Below, one piece after another: positions 36,441-44,836 of a DNA stretch of 64,000 bases. Under the pieces are notes generated by a model. It saw only the letters and a program-made list of their open reading frames with translations. It ran no database searches and had not been told where the DNA came from. Source of the DNA: Sterolibacterium sp. (lineage in GTDB: Bacteria > Pseudomonadota > Gammaproteobacteria > Burkholderiales > Rhodocyclaceae); assembly GCA_018061005.1 (NCBI GenBank), contig JAGOVA010000001.1:91847-155846 (forward strand), given 5' to 3'. How positions within the stretch are numbered: position 1 is the stretch's first letter; each line of letters begins with the position of its first letter. The position numbers were made by a program, and so were the translations under genes.

Positions 36441-36508
36441 TTGATACTCAGCCTTCTGAAGAATTAATCGCTCGAACAATTAATTGTTCTTCAATTGTTC
36501 AATTGTTC
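36441..36508 (+). promoter_or_regulatory. Candidate promoter and AATTGTTC operator array before the DUF35/thiolase operon
   Basis: TTGATA (36441-36446) and ATTAAT (36463-36468), 16 nt apart, are a possible promoter. Immediately after it lies the perfect 16-bp palindrome GAACAATTAATTGTTC (36474-36489). Two further direct copies of AATTGTTC follow (36493-36500 and 36501-36508). The placement over the likely transcription start suggests a repressor binding site, for instance for a TetR-type regulator. No regulator gene is adjacent. Confidence 0.5.
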
Positions 36509-36527
36509 CCAACCCATGGAGACGAGG

Positions 36528-36989
36528 ATGGCTCAAGCAGGTAATCCACAAGCCAGCGATCAGGTGCTGCGCGCCGGATTTGAAGTTGGCTACACCTATA
36601 CGCGGATGACTGGCGAGGTGATCGGTGAATTTTTGGCCGGGCTGCGCGACGGCCAGATCAAAGGCATCAAGGGCAGCAATGGCAAGGTCATCTGCCCGCC
36701 CACCGAATACGATCCGGTCACCGCCGAAGAACTTTCCGAACTGGTGGCTCTGCCGGACACCGGCACGGTCAAGACCTTCAACTGGGTGCATCAGCCGCGC
36801 CCCAAGCATCTGTTGAAAAAGCCTTTTGCCTGGGCGCTGATCCAGATCGATGGTGCTGATACTTCGCTGCTGCACATGGTTGATGCCGGCAGTGAAGCCC
36901 GTATGAAAACCGGCATGAAGGTGAAGGTACGCTGGGCCGCCCAGCGCAAGGGGTTCATCACCGACATCGAATGCTTCGAGCCGGTTTGA
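36528..36989 (+). CDS. DUF35 OB-fold protein (acyl-CoA-associated), first copy
   Basis: 153 residues from ATG 36528, chosen because GGAG lies 6 nt upstream. The pattern is DUF35: an N-terminal helix (FLAGLRDGQIKGIKGSNGKVICPP), then an OB fold (TVKTFNWVHQ ... VKVRWAAQRKGFITDIECFEPV). The usual Cys4 zinc ribbon of the family is largely lost; one Cys (ICPP) remains in that segment. DUF35 proteins pair with thiolase-like lipid-transfer proteins to form aldolases or acyl-CoA binding subunits, for example Ltp2-ChsH2 in steroid side-chain cleavage. It is the first gene of a four-gene run. Confidence 0.82.
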   Translation: MAQAGNPQASDQVLRAGFEVGYTYTRMTGEVIGEFLAGLRDGQIKGIKGSNGKVICPPTEYDPVTAEELSELVALPDTGTVKTFNWVHQPRPKHLLKKPFAWALIQIDGADTSLLHMVDAGSEARMKTGMKVKVRWAAQRKGFITDIECFEPV

Positions 36990-36995
36990 GGAGAA

Positions 36996-37532
36996 ATGAG
37001 CATGTCTGAAAAAATTGAAATGATCGAGTGTCCCGTTTCCCTCGATTACAACTTTTCTGCCGGTGCGGCGCCGACGCGGTTTTTGCGTGGCATGAAAGAA
37101 GGCAAGCTGATCGGCCAGCGTTCGCCGCTGACCGGCAAGGTGATCGTGCCGCCGCGCGGTGCCGATCCAGAGTCCGGCTTGCCGACCGAAGGTGAAGTGC
37201 CGCTGGCGGATACGGCGACGGTCATCACGTTCACCATCGTCTTTCTGCCGATTCCGACTTCCAAGCTCGACCCTCCGTTTATCGTCGCCAATCTGGTGCT
37301 CGACGGCTCCGACCAGACCTTCATTCATCTGGTTTCCGGTTGTGCCAACGAGGACGTGAAAATCGGCATGCGCGTGAAGGCCGTGTGGAAGGATCAGAGC
37401 GAGTGGGATTATTCGATGGACAACATCGCCTATTTTGAGCCGACTGGCGAGCTGCCCGTGGATATCGAAGCACTCAAGACGCAGCGTCTGGCGGAAGCCC
37501 GTCGCTATGTCGAATCGCAGGAGAAGAAATAA
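36996..37532 (+). CDS. DUF35 OB-fold protein (acyl-CoA-associated), second copy
   Basis: 178 residues, with GAGGAG just upstream of ATG 36996. FLRGMKEGKLIGQRSPLTGKVIVPPRG matches the DUF35 N-terminal element, again without the zinc Cys pairs. The OB fold follows (TATVITFTIVFLPI ... IGMRVKAVWKDQSEWDYSMDNIAYFEP). The C-terminal helix is longer than in the first copy. Its stop overlaps the start of the first thiolase by one nt (TAATG), so these two products are probably made in equal amounts and bind each other. Confidence 0.82.
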   Translation: MSMSEKIEMIECPVSLDYNFSAGAAPTRFLRGMKEGKLIGQRSPLTGKVIVPPRGADPESGLPTEGEVPLADTATVITFTIVFLPIPTSKLDPPFIVANLVLDGSDQTFIHLVSGCANEDVKIGMRVKAVWKDQSEWDYSMDNIAYFEPTGELPVDIEALKTQRLAEARRYVESQEKK

Positions 37533-38587
37533 TGCGTGAAGTAGCCATCATCGCCTACGCCCAGACGCCGCTGGTGCGTGATTGCGGCGCGAAAAATGAC
37601 GTTGAGCTGGTCATGGACGTGGTGCACGCCGTCAAGAAACAGGTCAATTTCACCAACAAGGACATCGATTTCTTCTGTTCTGGTTCGTGCGACTACCTCG
37701 GTGGCTCGGCCTTTGCTTTCGTGAATGCGCTGGATGCACTGGGTGCCGTACCGCCGATCAACGAATCGCACGTCGAAATGGACGCGGCCTGGGCGCTGTA
37801 CGAAGCCTGGCTGAAAATCCAGACTGGCCATGCCGATACCGCACTGGTTTATGGTTTTGGCAAATGCTCACAGGGTGACTTGCCCGATGTGCTGACGCTG
37901 CAGCTCGACCCCTATTACACCCAGCCGCTGTGGGCAGACAGCATCAGTCTGGCCGCGCTGCAGGCGCAGGCACTGCTCGATGCGGGCAAGATTTCTGAGG
38001 CCGACATGGCGCGCGTGGTGCAGAAAAGCCGCGCCAACGCGAAGAACAAGCCAACCACGCAGCTGAAAGGTGATTACAGCATCGAACAACTGCTGGCCGA
38101 GCCGAAGCTGATCTCCCCGCTGCGCCGCCATGACTGCCCGCCGGTCACCGACGGTGCTTCGGCGGTGATTCTGGCAACGCGTGAAGTGGCGGAGAAATTC
38201 CACAAGCGCAATGCTTATATAACCGGCATCGATCACCGCATCGAATCGCATCAGCTTGGTACGCGCGATCTGCTCAGTTCCGTGTCGACCAAAATCGCTG
38301 GTGAAGCGGCGGGCGTGAATCGGGGCAAGGTCGATGTGGCTGAACTACACGCGCCCTTCAGCCATCAGGAAATCCTGCTGAAAAACGCGCTGGGGCTGGG
38401 TGAGTCCACCGTCATCAATCCGTCGGGCGGCACGCTGGCGGGCAATATCATGATGTCGGCAGGCTTGAGCAATTTCGGTGAAGTGGCGATGCGGATCATC
38501 AAGGGCGAGGCCAACCGTGGCGTGGCACATGCCACCAGCGGGCCGTGTCTGCAACAGAATCTGGTCGCCGTCCTGGAGGGTAAATAA
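37532..38587 (+). CDS. Thiolase-superfamily lipid-transfer protein (SCP2/Ltp type)
   Basis: 351 residues with thiolase-like fold: REVAIIAYAQTPLVRD at the N-terminus, SGSCDYLGGSAFAFVNAL where the nucleophile Cys usually sits, DCPPVTDGASAVIL, and a C-terminal INPSGGTLAGNIMMSAGLSNF with HATSGPCLQQN. The conventional catalytic Cys and the GHP-type motif are not all in place, as is usual for SCP2-type retro-aldolases. Together with the upstream DUF35 proteins it could form an Ltp2-like lyase, or a beta-ketothiolase. It directly precedes a second homolog. Confidence 0.85.
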   Translation: MREVAIIAYAQTPLVRDCGAKNDVELVMDVVHAVKKQVNFTNKDIDFFCSGSCDYLGGSAFAFVNALDALGAVPPINESHVEMDAAWALYEAWLKIQTGHADTALVYGFGKCSQGDLPDVLTLQLDPYYTQPLWADSISLAALQAQALLDAGKISEADMARVVQKSRANAKNKPTTQLKGDYSIEQLLAEPKLISPLRRHDCPPVTDGASAVILATREVAEKFHKRNAYITGIDHRIESHQLGTRDLLSSVSTKIAGEAAGVNRGKVDVAELHAPFSHQEILLKNALGLGESTVINPSGGTLAGNIMMSAGLSNFGEVAMRIIKGEANRGVAHATSGPCLQQNLVAVLEGK

Positions 38588-39757
38588 ATGGGTAACGCAT
38601 GTGCAGTGGTGGGTATCGGCCAGTCCGAACGCTACAAATCCAAGATCAAGAAATCCATGGCCGGCCTGGTGCGCGAGGCCGCACAGAATGCGTTGAATGA
38701 CGCAGGCTGTACCTGGGCGGACATTGATGCCGTCATCATCGGCAAGGCACCCGACTTCTTCGAAGGCGTGGTGATGCCCGAGCTGTATCTGGCCGATGCG
38801 CTGGGCTGCAATGGCAAACCGATGATGCGTGTCCACACCGCGGGTTCGGTGGGTGGTTCGACGGCCATCGTGGCCGCCAGCCATATCCAGAGCGGCGTGT
38901 TCAAGCGTGTGCTCACCCTCGCTTACGAAAAACAGTCTGAGTCGAATGCCATGTGGGCATTGTCCACCCGTCAGCCGTTCTCACCGCACCTGAACGCAGG
39001 CGCAGGCGGCTTTTTCGCGCCGATCATTCGTGAATACAAGCGACGCACCGGTGCGCCGGACGACATCGGCTGCAAGGTGGCGATCAAAGACCGCACGCAT
39101 GCACTGAAAAATCCGCATGCCCACATGCACGAAGATCCCGCCGATCTGACGGTCGAGAACTACATGGATTCCATGATGCTATGGGATCCGATCCGCTACG
39201 CCGAAGTCTGCCCGTCCTCCGATGGGGCCTGCGCGATGGTGTTGTGTAACGAAGAACTGGCGAAGAAATCGCCGAACAAGCCCGCCTGGATCCATGCCGC
39301 AGCGATGAAGTCCGAGCCGACCATGTACCCGTGGCGCGAGGAAGTGAATCCGCAAGCTGGCATCCTCTGCGCGCAGGAACTCTACGCACAGGCCGGCATC
39401 ACCAATCCGCGCAAGGAGATCGACATGGCCGAAGTCTATGTGCCCTTCTCCTGGTATGAGCCGATGTGGCTGGAAAATCTCGGCTTTGCCGATGTAGGCG
39501 AAGGCTGGAAACTGACCGAATCCGGCGCGACTTCACTCGATAAAGGGGGCGACATCCCGTGGAACGTCTCGGGGGGGGTACTCTCCTCCAACCCGATCGG
39601 CGCCTCCGGCATGATCCGCTTTGCCGAAGCCGCGTTGCAGGTACGCGGGCTGGCCGGTGAGCGTCAGGTGCCCGGCTGCAAGAAGGCCCTCGGCCACGCC
39701 TACGGCGGCGGCGCGCAGTTCTTCTCGATGTGGATCGTCGGAGCCGAGAAACGCTGA
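38588..39757 (+). CDS. Thiolase-superfamily lipid-transfer protein, second copy
   Basis: 389 residues starting right after the previous stop. NACAVVGIGQSERYKSK begins the fold. HTAGSVGGSTAIVAASHIQSG is at the usual nucleophile loop, with Ser or Ala in place of the thiolase Cys. YAEVCPSSDGACAMVL and the C-terminal SGGVLSSNPIGASGMIRFAEAALQVRG plus GHAYGGGAQFFSMWIVG are typical SCP2-thiolase segments. The missing nucleophile Cys argues against simple thiolysis and fits an aldolase or a heteromeric partner of the first copy. It is the last gene before a repeat-rich spacer and the acyl-CoA synthetase. Confidence 0.85.
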   Translation: MGNACAVVGIGQSERYKSKIKKSMAGLVREAAQNALNDAGCTWADIDAVIIGKAPDFFEGVVMPELYLADALGCNGKPMMRVHTAGSVGGSTAIVAASHIQSGVFKRVLTLAYEKQSESNAMWALSTRQPFSPHLNAGAGGFFAPIIREYKRRTGAPDDIGCKVAIKDRTHALKNPHAHMHEDPADLTVENYMDSMMLWDPIRYAEVCPSSDGACAMVLCNEELAKKSPNKPAWIHAAAMKSEPTMYPWREEVNPQAGILCAQELYAQAGITNPRKEIDMAEVYVPFSWYEPMWLENLGFADVGEGWKLTESGATSLDKGGDIPWNVSGGVLSSNPIGASGMIRFAEAALQVRGLAGERQVPGCKKALGHAYGGGAQFFSMWIVGAEKR

Positions 39758-39767
39758 CGCCCGATTC

Positions 39768-39812
39768 TCCCTCCCCTTTCCCACAGGGATTCCCTTCGGT
39801 CACAAGGGGAGG
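39768..39812. terminator. Inverted repeat after the thiolase genes
   Basis: CCCTCCCCTT (39768-39777) pairs perfectly with AAGGGGAGGG (39803-39812). No T run follows, so a weak or Rho-assisted terminator or an mRNA-stabilising hairpin is possible. It lies 11 nt after the second thiolase stop. Confidence 0.4.
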
Positions 39813-39848
39813 GACACTCTCTACAGATCCGACGATCCTTAAAGCATC

Positions 39849-39900
39849 GTCATTCCCGCGCAGGCGGGAATCCATGGGTCCTCGCCTGCGCGGGGACGAC
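39849..39900. repeat. REP/MITE-like GTCATTCCCGCGCAGGCG inverted-repeat unit
   Basis: Two 18-nt arms, GTCATTCCCGCGCAGGCG and CGCCTGCGCGGGGACGAC, match as inverted repeats at 16 of 18 positions around a 16-nt spacer. This is a widely dispersed repeat in proteobacterial genomes. A degenerate relative may lie at about 33250-33282. It sits between the thiolase genes and the acyl-CoA synthetase. Confidence 0.75.
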
Positions 39901-39926
39901 ACCGATAACCGACTCAGGAAATCGAC

Positions 39927-41582
39927 ATGACCGAAACCACAGCTCCCGCTCCGCAATTCGATACCCGCCATTCCAGCGAGTTCTACACTTTCGCCGGTAA
40001 AGACGTGCCCTGGCTGATGAAGCTGTGGGCCGAACAAACACCCGATAAGGCCTTCCTGATCTGGGAACCCAAAGAAGGTGAAGTGCAAACCTGGACCTAC
40101 CAGCAGTTCTGGCAAGCCGCCAACCAGATCGCCTGCGGCCTCATCAAGAAGGGCGTGAAGAAAGGCGACAAACTGCTGATCCACGCCGAGAACTGCCCGG
40201 AAATGATGGTTGCCTGGTACGCATCCAGCATCGTTGGTTCGGTGGCGGTGACCACCAACACGCGCTGCATCGGCGATGAGCTGACCTACTTTGCCGAACA
40301 CTCCGGTGCGGTCGGCTGCATCACCCAGCCGAAGTTCATCAAGGAACTGGCCGCCAATGCCAAAAGCATCGGCTGGTTTGTGGTCACCGATGACAACTCG
40401 GGCGAGGCGGCGGCAGTGCATGAAATGGATCACGGCTACCCGGCCTATGCCACGCTGCTGGGGCATGGCGACATGGCACCTGCGCGCGAACCCGAGCCGA
40501 TGTTGCCGGTCGGTATTCAGTACACCTCCGGCACGACCTCGCGCCCCAAAGCGGTCGTGCACACCCATGCCAATGCCCTGTGGGGTGGACGCTCCGGCGC
40601 GCAAAACCTGCAGATGGACAGCAGCGATGTGTATCTCGTCTTCCTCCCCTGCTTCCACGTAAACGCGCAGAGCTGGAGCTTCTGGACGATGATGTGGGTC
40701 GGTGGCACGGTGGTGCTGCAACCGAAATTCTCGGCGAGCAAATTCTGGGAAGTCTCGATGAAACATCAGGTGACGCGCGCCTCGATGATCCCTTTCTGTT
40801 TCAAAGCCATCGCGATGCAGGAAATCCCCGCGCACCATTACAAAACATGGGCTACCGGCATCAAGATGCACATGGTCGAAATGCGCTGGAACGTGAAAAC
40901 CTTCGCCACCTGGGGCATGACCGAAACCGTGACGCATGCAACGCGCTCCGATCTCTTCCAGGATTCGCCCGACATGAACATCGGCATCCCCGCGCCGGGT
41001 TATGAATTTGCCATCATGGACCCGGAAACCGGCAAGTACTGCGCGCCCGACGTGAATGGTGACCTGTGGGTGCGCGGCACGCGTGGCGTGCAGATGTTCT
41101 TTGAATACTACAAAAACCCGGAAGCCATGGCCAAGTCGTTCACCACGGACGGCTGGTTCAAGACCGGCGACACCGCGCGGGTGGGCACGGACGGCTATTT
41201 TTACTTTGCCGATCGTGACAAGGACATCCTCAAGGTCGGCGGCGAAAATGTTTCCGCCCGCCAGGTCGAAGAAACCATCCACGGCATCCTCGGCATGGGC
41301 GTACTCGACGAGCTGGCCGTGGTTGCACAAAAGCACGACATGCTCGACGAAGTGCCGGTGGTATTCGCCATCAAGAGTCAATGGACGATGCTCAGTGAAG
41401 ACGAAATCCGCCAGCAGATCATCGACGGTTGTGCGCGCGATCTGGCCGACTTCAAGCGGCCACGCAAGGTCTATTTCGTCGAAGAAATCCCGCGTGCCGC
41501 ACTCGACAAGGTGGCCAAAAACAAGCTGCGCGAAATGGCCGATGCGCTGGCCGACGAGGAAAAAGCGGCTACCGGCAAATAA
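39927..41582 (+). CDS. AMP-forming acyl-CoA synthetase
   Basis: 551 residues. Activates a carboxylic acid to its CoA thioester with ATP. ANL motifs: the P-loop IQYTSGTTSRPKAVVHTH at about residue 198, ATWGMTETVTH, GWFKTGDTARVGTDGYFYFADRDKD and the C-terminal catalytic Lys in DKVAKNKLRE. AGGAA lies 6 nt before the ATG. Homologs are annotated as fatty-acid- or crotonobetaine-type CoA ligases. With the DUF35 and thiolase genes upstream, a role in starting side-chain or terpenoid-acid breakdown is reasonable. It is the last chromosomal-type gene before the accessory region. Confidence 0.92.
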   Translation: MTETTAPAPQFDTRHSSEFYTFAGKDVPWLMKLWAEQTPDKAFLIWEPKEGEVQTWTYQQFWQAANQIACGLIKKGVKKGDKLLIHAENCPEMMVAWYASSIVGSVAVTTNTRCIGDELTYFAEHSGAVGCITQPKFIKELAANAKSIGWFVVTDDNSGEAAAVHEMDHGYPAYATLLGHGDMAPAREPEPMLPVGIQYTSGTTSRPKAVVHTHANALWGGRSGAQNLQMDSSDVYLVFLPCFHVNAQSWSFWTMMWVGGTVVLQPKFSASKFWEVSMKHQVTRASMIPFCFKAIAMQEIPAHHYKTWATGIKMHMVEMRWNVKTFATWGMTETVTHATRSDLFQDSPDMNIGIPAPGYEFAIMDPETGKYCAPDVNGDLWVRGTRGVQMFFEYYKNPEAMAKSFTTDGWFKTGDTARVGTDGYFYFADRDKDILKVGGENVSARQVEETIHGILGMGVLDELAVVAQKHDMLDEVPVVFAIKSQWTMLSEDEIRQQIIDGCARDLADFKRPRKVYFVEEIPRAALDKVAKNKLREMADALADEEKAATGK

Positions 41583-41716
41583 CCGGGGCGGGGGGGGATG
41601 CGGCAAAGTCGTTCAGGCTTTTACGCTTGGTTTGCTGGAAAACACTGGTTACTCCTGACTAAACCGATCAATTGGCGAAAATTACCCATGTCAGCTATAT
41701 TTCGCATGAAACGTCA

Positions 41717-42355
41717 ATGAGGATTCATTCAGTGGAACTGGCAACCGCCTCTCTCGCAAGTCCATCACTACCGACAAGGCCTAGTGCCTTGGATCAGGTA
41801 GTGAGGATGCTGCATGCCGGTAAGGTGTATCGCAGAGAGGACTTAGCGCAGGTTTCCAACGCCGTTGATCGGCATCTTCGCGAACTGGTTTCTGGCGGTA
41901 CGTTGAAGCGACTGGCGCAGGGGCTTTACTACGTGCCCAAGAAATCGGTGTTTGGCGTATTGCCCCCCGACGATCAGGAGTTGGTTGCCACCTTCCTGCG
42001 CGACAAGGATTTTTTGGTGTTCTCGCCGTCAAGCTACAACACCTTGGGCTTGGGAACATCGCAGCTCTATAACAAGACCCTTGTGTACAACCACAAGCGG
42101 CACGGCCTCTTTTCGTTCGGGAACCGCCAGTTCGATTTTCGCGTCAAACCGCGCTTCCCGAAGAAGATCACGCCGGAATTCTTGCTGGTCGATGCAATCA
42201 ACAATCTGGACGAATTGGCGGAAGACAAGCACCAGGTGCTTCAGATGGTGGAGCGCAAGCTGTCCGATTTCGATCAAGCCAAGTTGACGCGGGCCGTTTC
42301 AGATTACGGCTCTGTCGCCACCAAGAAACGTTTCATGCGGTGGCTGAATGCCTGA
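41717..42355 (+). CDS. AbiEi-type antitoxin (DUF6088 family)
   Basis: 212 residues from ATG 41717; an upstream TTG at 41672 would add 15. The N-terminal winged helix (DQVVRMLHAGKVYRREDLAQ ... RELVSGGTLKRLAQGLYYVPKK) is typical of AbiEi/DUF6088 antitoxins that repress their own promoter. The rest (FLVFSPSSYNTLGLGTSQLY and FDFRVKPRFPKKITPEF) matches the C-terminal antitoxin domain. It overlaps the toxin gene by 8 nt. Such pairs act as type IV toxin-antitoxin and phage-abortive systems. Confidence 0.85.
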   Translation: MRIHSVELATASLASPSLPTRPSALDQVVRMLHAGKVYRREDLAQVSNAVDRHLRELVSGGTLKRLAQGLYYVPKKSVFGVLPPDDQELVATFLRDKDFLVFSPSSYNTLGLGTSQLYNKTLVYNHKRHGLFSFGNRQFDFRVKPRFPKKITPEFLLVDAINNLDELAEDKHQVLQMVERKLSDFDQAKLTRAVSDYGSVATKKRFMRWLNA

Positions 42356-43292
42356 TTTCCTGCACACGCGCAGCGACTTCAACGAACTTCTGGCTATCGT
42401 GGCCGATCAGCGCGGGATTGATCCGGTGTTGGTCGAAAAGGACTACTGGATCATGCATTGCCTGTGGGGCTTGCAGGCATCCAAGTTCCGGTTTGAGCTG
42501 AAAGGTGGGACATCGCTCTCGAAAGGCTTTGGCATCATCCACCGGTTTTCGGAAGACATTGATATCCGCATCGAGCCGCCCGATGATCTGGAGGTCAAAG
42601 TCGGACGTAACCACGACAAGCCTGCGCACATCGAATCCCGGCGGACCTATTACGAATGGCTCACCAAGACCATCGCCATTCCTGGCATCGAGGCGGTCGA
42701 GCGCGACACTGCCTTTGATAACGAAAAAATGCGCAGCGCCGGAATTCGCTTGCGCTACCCCAACCGAGTCGGCCAGCAGACTGGCGTCAAGGACGGCATC
42801 TTGCTGGAACTGGGGTTCGACGACACGACCCCCAACCGTCCCGTCACGATCTCGTCCTGGGCCTACGATGTAGCGGTTAATGCCGGGGTGCAGATTCACG
42901 ACAATCGCGCAGTTGATGTTCTGTGCTACTTGCCCATTTACACCTTTGTCGAGAAGTTGCAGACGGTATCGACCAAGTACCGGCTACAGAAGGCGGGGGA
43001 GGCATTCCCAGCCAACTTCATGCGCCACTATTCCGACATCTACTGCCTGCTGACCTTGCCCGAGGTTCAGGAATTCATCGGCACGCCGGCCTACGAGGCG
43101 CGCAAGGTGCAGCGATTTCGGAGTGGGGATGAGCTGGTTGCGGCCAAGAACCCAGCTTTTCTGCTGGAAGACCCCGAAGACCGGGCGCGCTTTGCCAGCG
43201 AGTATCGCAAGACATCGGCCTTGTACTACAACGGCCAACCAGACTTGGATGAAATTCTGGCTCGCATCCGGCAGCACATCGACAAGATGTAG
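42348..43292 (+). CDS. AbiEii nucleotidyltransferase toxin
   Basis: 314 residues. The nucleotidyltransferase core has ELKGGTSLSKGFGIIHRFSEDIDIRIEPP; the GGTSLSK and DIDIRI segments supply the Gly-Ser and Asp-x-Asp catalytic residues. The later EFIGTPAYEARKVQRFRSGDELVAA segment is typical of AbiEii/AbiGii. In known systems the toxin transfers nucleotides to tRNA acceptor ends and blocks translation. Overlap with the antitoxin gene shows one operon. A hairpin about 30 nt downstream probably ends the transcript. Confidence 0.9.
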   Translation: MPDFLHTRSDFNELLAIVADQRGIDPVLVEKDYWIMHCLWGLQASKFRFELKGGTSLSKGFGIIHRFSEDIDIRIEPPDDLEVKVGRNHDKPAHIESRRTYYEWLTKTIAIPGIEAVERDTAFDNEKMRSAGIRLRYPNRVGQQTGVKDGILLELGFDDTTPNRPVTISSWAYDVAVNAGVQIHDNRAVDVLCYLPIYTFVEKLQTVSTKYRLQKAGEAFPANFMRHYSDIYCLLTLPEVQEFIGTPAYEARKVQRFRSGDELVAAKNPAFLLEDPEDRARFASEYRKTSALYYNGQPDLDEILARIRQHIDKM

Positions 43293-43323
43293 CTCAGTGC
43301 CGTTTCGCGACGCGCAGGCAAAA

Positions 43324-43359
43324 TGAGCGGGCATGCCGCAATGAACGCATGCCCGCTCA
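43324..43359 (+). terminator. Hairpin after abiEii
   Basis: TGAGCGGGCATGC (43324-43336) pairs perfectly with GCATGCCCGCTCA (43347-43359) around a 10-nt loop. It lies 31 nt after the toxin stop. There is no long T run, so termination efficiency is uncertain. Confidence 0.6.
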
Positions 43360-43438
43360 AAGTTACCAATTACTCCCCTTTTTCAGGAAACAAAACCGAC
43401 TCGAGCGCAGGGGGAGACGCAGAACCCAATGGCCTTCG

Positions 43439-43923
43439 CTACGTCGGTATGGGTCGATCCCCGCGTGCGGGGGGGGGGGGACGCACCCGAGCGTAGCCGT
43501 CGTGCATCAGGGCCACAAGGCCCTCGCGGCTGGACAGACCGCCACGGTGAATCTGCGGTGCATACCGATCATCCAACTCGCGCAGAGCCTGATCGATTCG
43601 CAAGACCAGTTGCACGGCGTCGCCTTTGCGGCCACGCCCCGAGTGCCCGATGTGCAGGCAGAAAATTCGAGTGTGGTGCCAAGTATTCCCGATGGGCAGG
43701 TACACGCCCCGTCCAATGGCGCAGGAAAGGTAAGCGATGAAATTGGCCGCGATGGCATAGGGATTGGTTTCCGTGCCCTCGCCGCCAGCACAGGCCACCT
43801 CGCCAACCAAGCCGTAAAGGCAAGACCGGTGGGGGTGCGGCGCATTTCGATGGATGCCAGCTCCTGAGTTCGCAAAAGGCGAAACCTCATCGAGGGAGGA
43901 GCCGAGCGGAGGACCTGATACAT
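43439..43923 (-). pseudogene. DUF3987-like replication ATPase, frameshifted and truncated
   Basis: One minus-strand frame reads RSCLYGLVGEVACAGGEG, then AIAANFIAYLSCAIGRGVYL, LHIGHSGRGRKGDAV and GGLSSREGLVALMHDGY. This is the P-loop-like core of DUF3987/RepA-type ATPases of mobile elements. The expected preceding part (RLLRTQELASIEMRRTP) is in a different frame, so a frameshift lies near 43830. The gene stops at a long G run (about 43469-43480) and lacks everything after the GRKG region. It is a decayed relic of an earlier element in the same orientation as the partition and recombinase module. Confidence 0.7.
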
Positions 43924-43954
43924 CCTCCCTGGGCATTCCAGAGCCCTGCATTCA

Positions 43955-44836
43955 CTACTTGTCCAGAGCCGTGGCCTGGACGATCCCCGAAAACTCGCGC
44001 AGGATGTCGGGGTTGTTCTGCGACAGAAACCGGATCACGGCTTCGTTGTCCAGCAGTTTCGTCAGATAGCCCCTGGCCAGCACCAGGTTGAGGACGTCCT
44101 GCCCGTACGACTGCTCGACCAGCTTGAACTGACTTTCCAGGTTTGCCATTTCGCGCTCCATCTTCGCCATTTGATCGGCGGTGACACCTTTGACTTTCTT
44201 TGGGCCTCCCTCGTTGACCAGCATGTTTGGGGGCGTGGTCGCCAGCAAGGCCTGAGCGTAGGACACCGTGATGTTGTTTGTGGCCACCATCAGTTCGACG
44301 CACTCGACCTGGCGCGTCGGTTTGAGCTTGCGCAGGACCGGACTCAGGTTGGCCGAAAAGTGCTTGTCCCTGAGCAGTCGAACAGCCTCCGCGCAGATCC
44401 CGTCCAGCAGGTTGATCTTCTTGGTGATGTGCTCCAGGTCCAGTTCCAATGATTTCGCCAACCGAGCCGGTGTGACGCCACGGTCCACCGCCCGCCGAAT
44501 CATGAAATGCTCCTGGATGGTCGACAACCGGTTGATACGGTTGTTGTAGGTGTAGCTCTCGTCGTCCTTGGCGATCAGGCATGGAGCATCAGTGAAGCCC
44601 AATTCCTGCAAGGCAAACATTCGGATGTGCCCGTCCAGCAGCAGGTGCATACCACTGGTCCTGTCTGCTTTGGCGATCGTCAGGGGTTCGATCAGGCCAA
44701 CGGCATCGATAGAGGAAATGATCTGCTTGAACTTGCGCGAACTCATGAGCCCGTCAGGGGCTTTGCGAGAGGGCAACAGTTTTTCGAAGGCCACTGTAAT
44801 GGGTTCAGGGATGAATCCCAGGTTGCTTTGCGTCAT
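43955..44836 (-). CDS. ParB-like protein with RepB-type partition C-terminus
   Basis: 293 residues. The N-terminal ParB nuclease-fold segment (ITVAFEKLLPSRKAPDG, then HLLLDGHIRMFALQELGFTDAPCLI) is followed by a helix-turn-helix region (RRAVDRGVTPARLAKSLELDLEHITKKINLLDGICAEA). The rest matches the plasmid RepB-type C-terminal domain, with a long helix QMAKMEREMANLESQFKLVEQSYG. It overlaps the preceding ParB by 4 nt and is the last gene of a recombinase-led operon. There is no parA Walker ATPase nearby, so classic plasmid partition is unlikely. Confidence 0.85.
   Translation of the reverse strand: MTQSNLGFIPEPITVAFEKLLPSRKAPDGLMSSRKFKQIISSIDAVGLIEPLTIAKADRTSGMHLLLDGHIRMFALQELGFTDAPCLIAKDDESYTYNNRINRLSTIQEHFMIRRAVDRGVTPARLAKSLELDLEHITKKINLLDGICAEAVRLLRDKHFSANLSPVLRKLKPTRQVECVELMVATNNITVSYAQALLATTPPNMLVNEGGPKKVKGVTADQMAKMEREMANLESQFKLVEQSYGQDVLNLVLARGYLTKLLDNEAVIRFLSQNNPDILREFSGIVQATALDK

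Noticed and set aside
39399-41606. Long minus-strand open frame (about 735 codons) opposite the acyl-CoA synthetase
   Set aside because: It mirrors the codon bias of the plus-strand enzyme, has no family motifs and crosses the dispersed repeat at 39849-39900.
43449-43482. A lone GGGTCGATCCCCGCGTGCGGGG segment resembling a type I-E CRISPR repeat
   Set aside because: Only one copy, no second repeat at spacer distance and no cas genes; it merges into a poly-G run.
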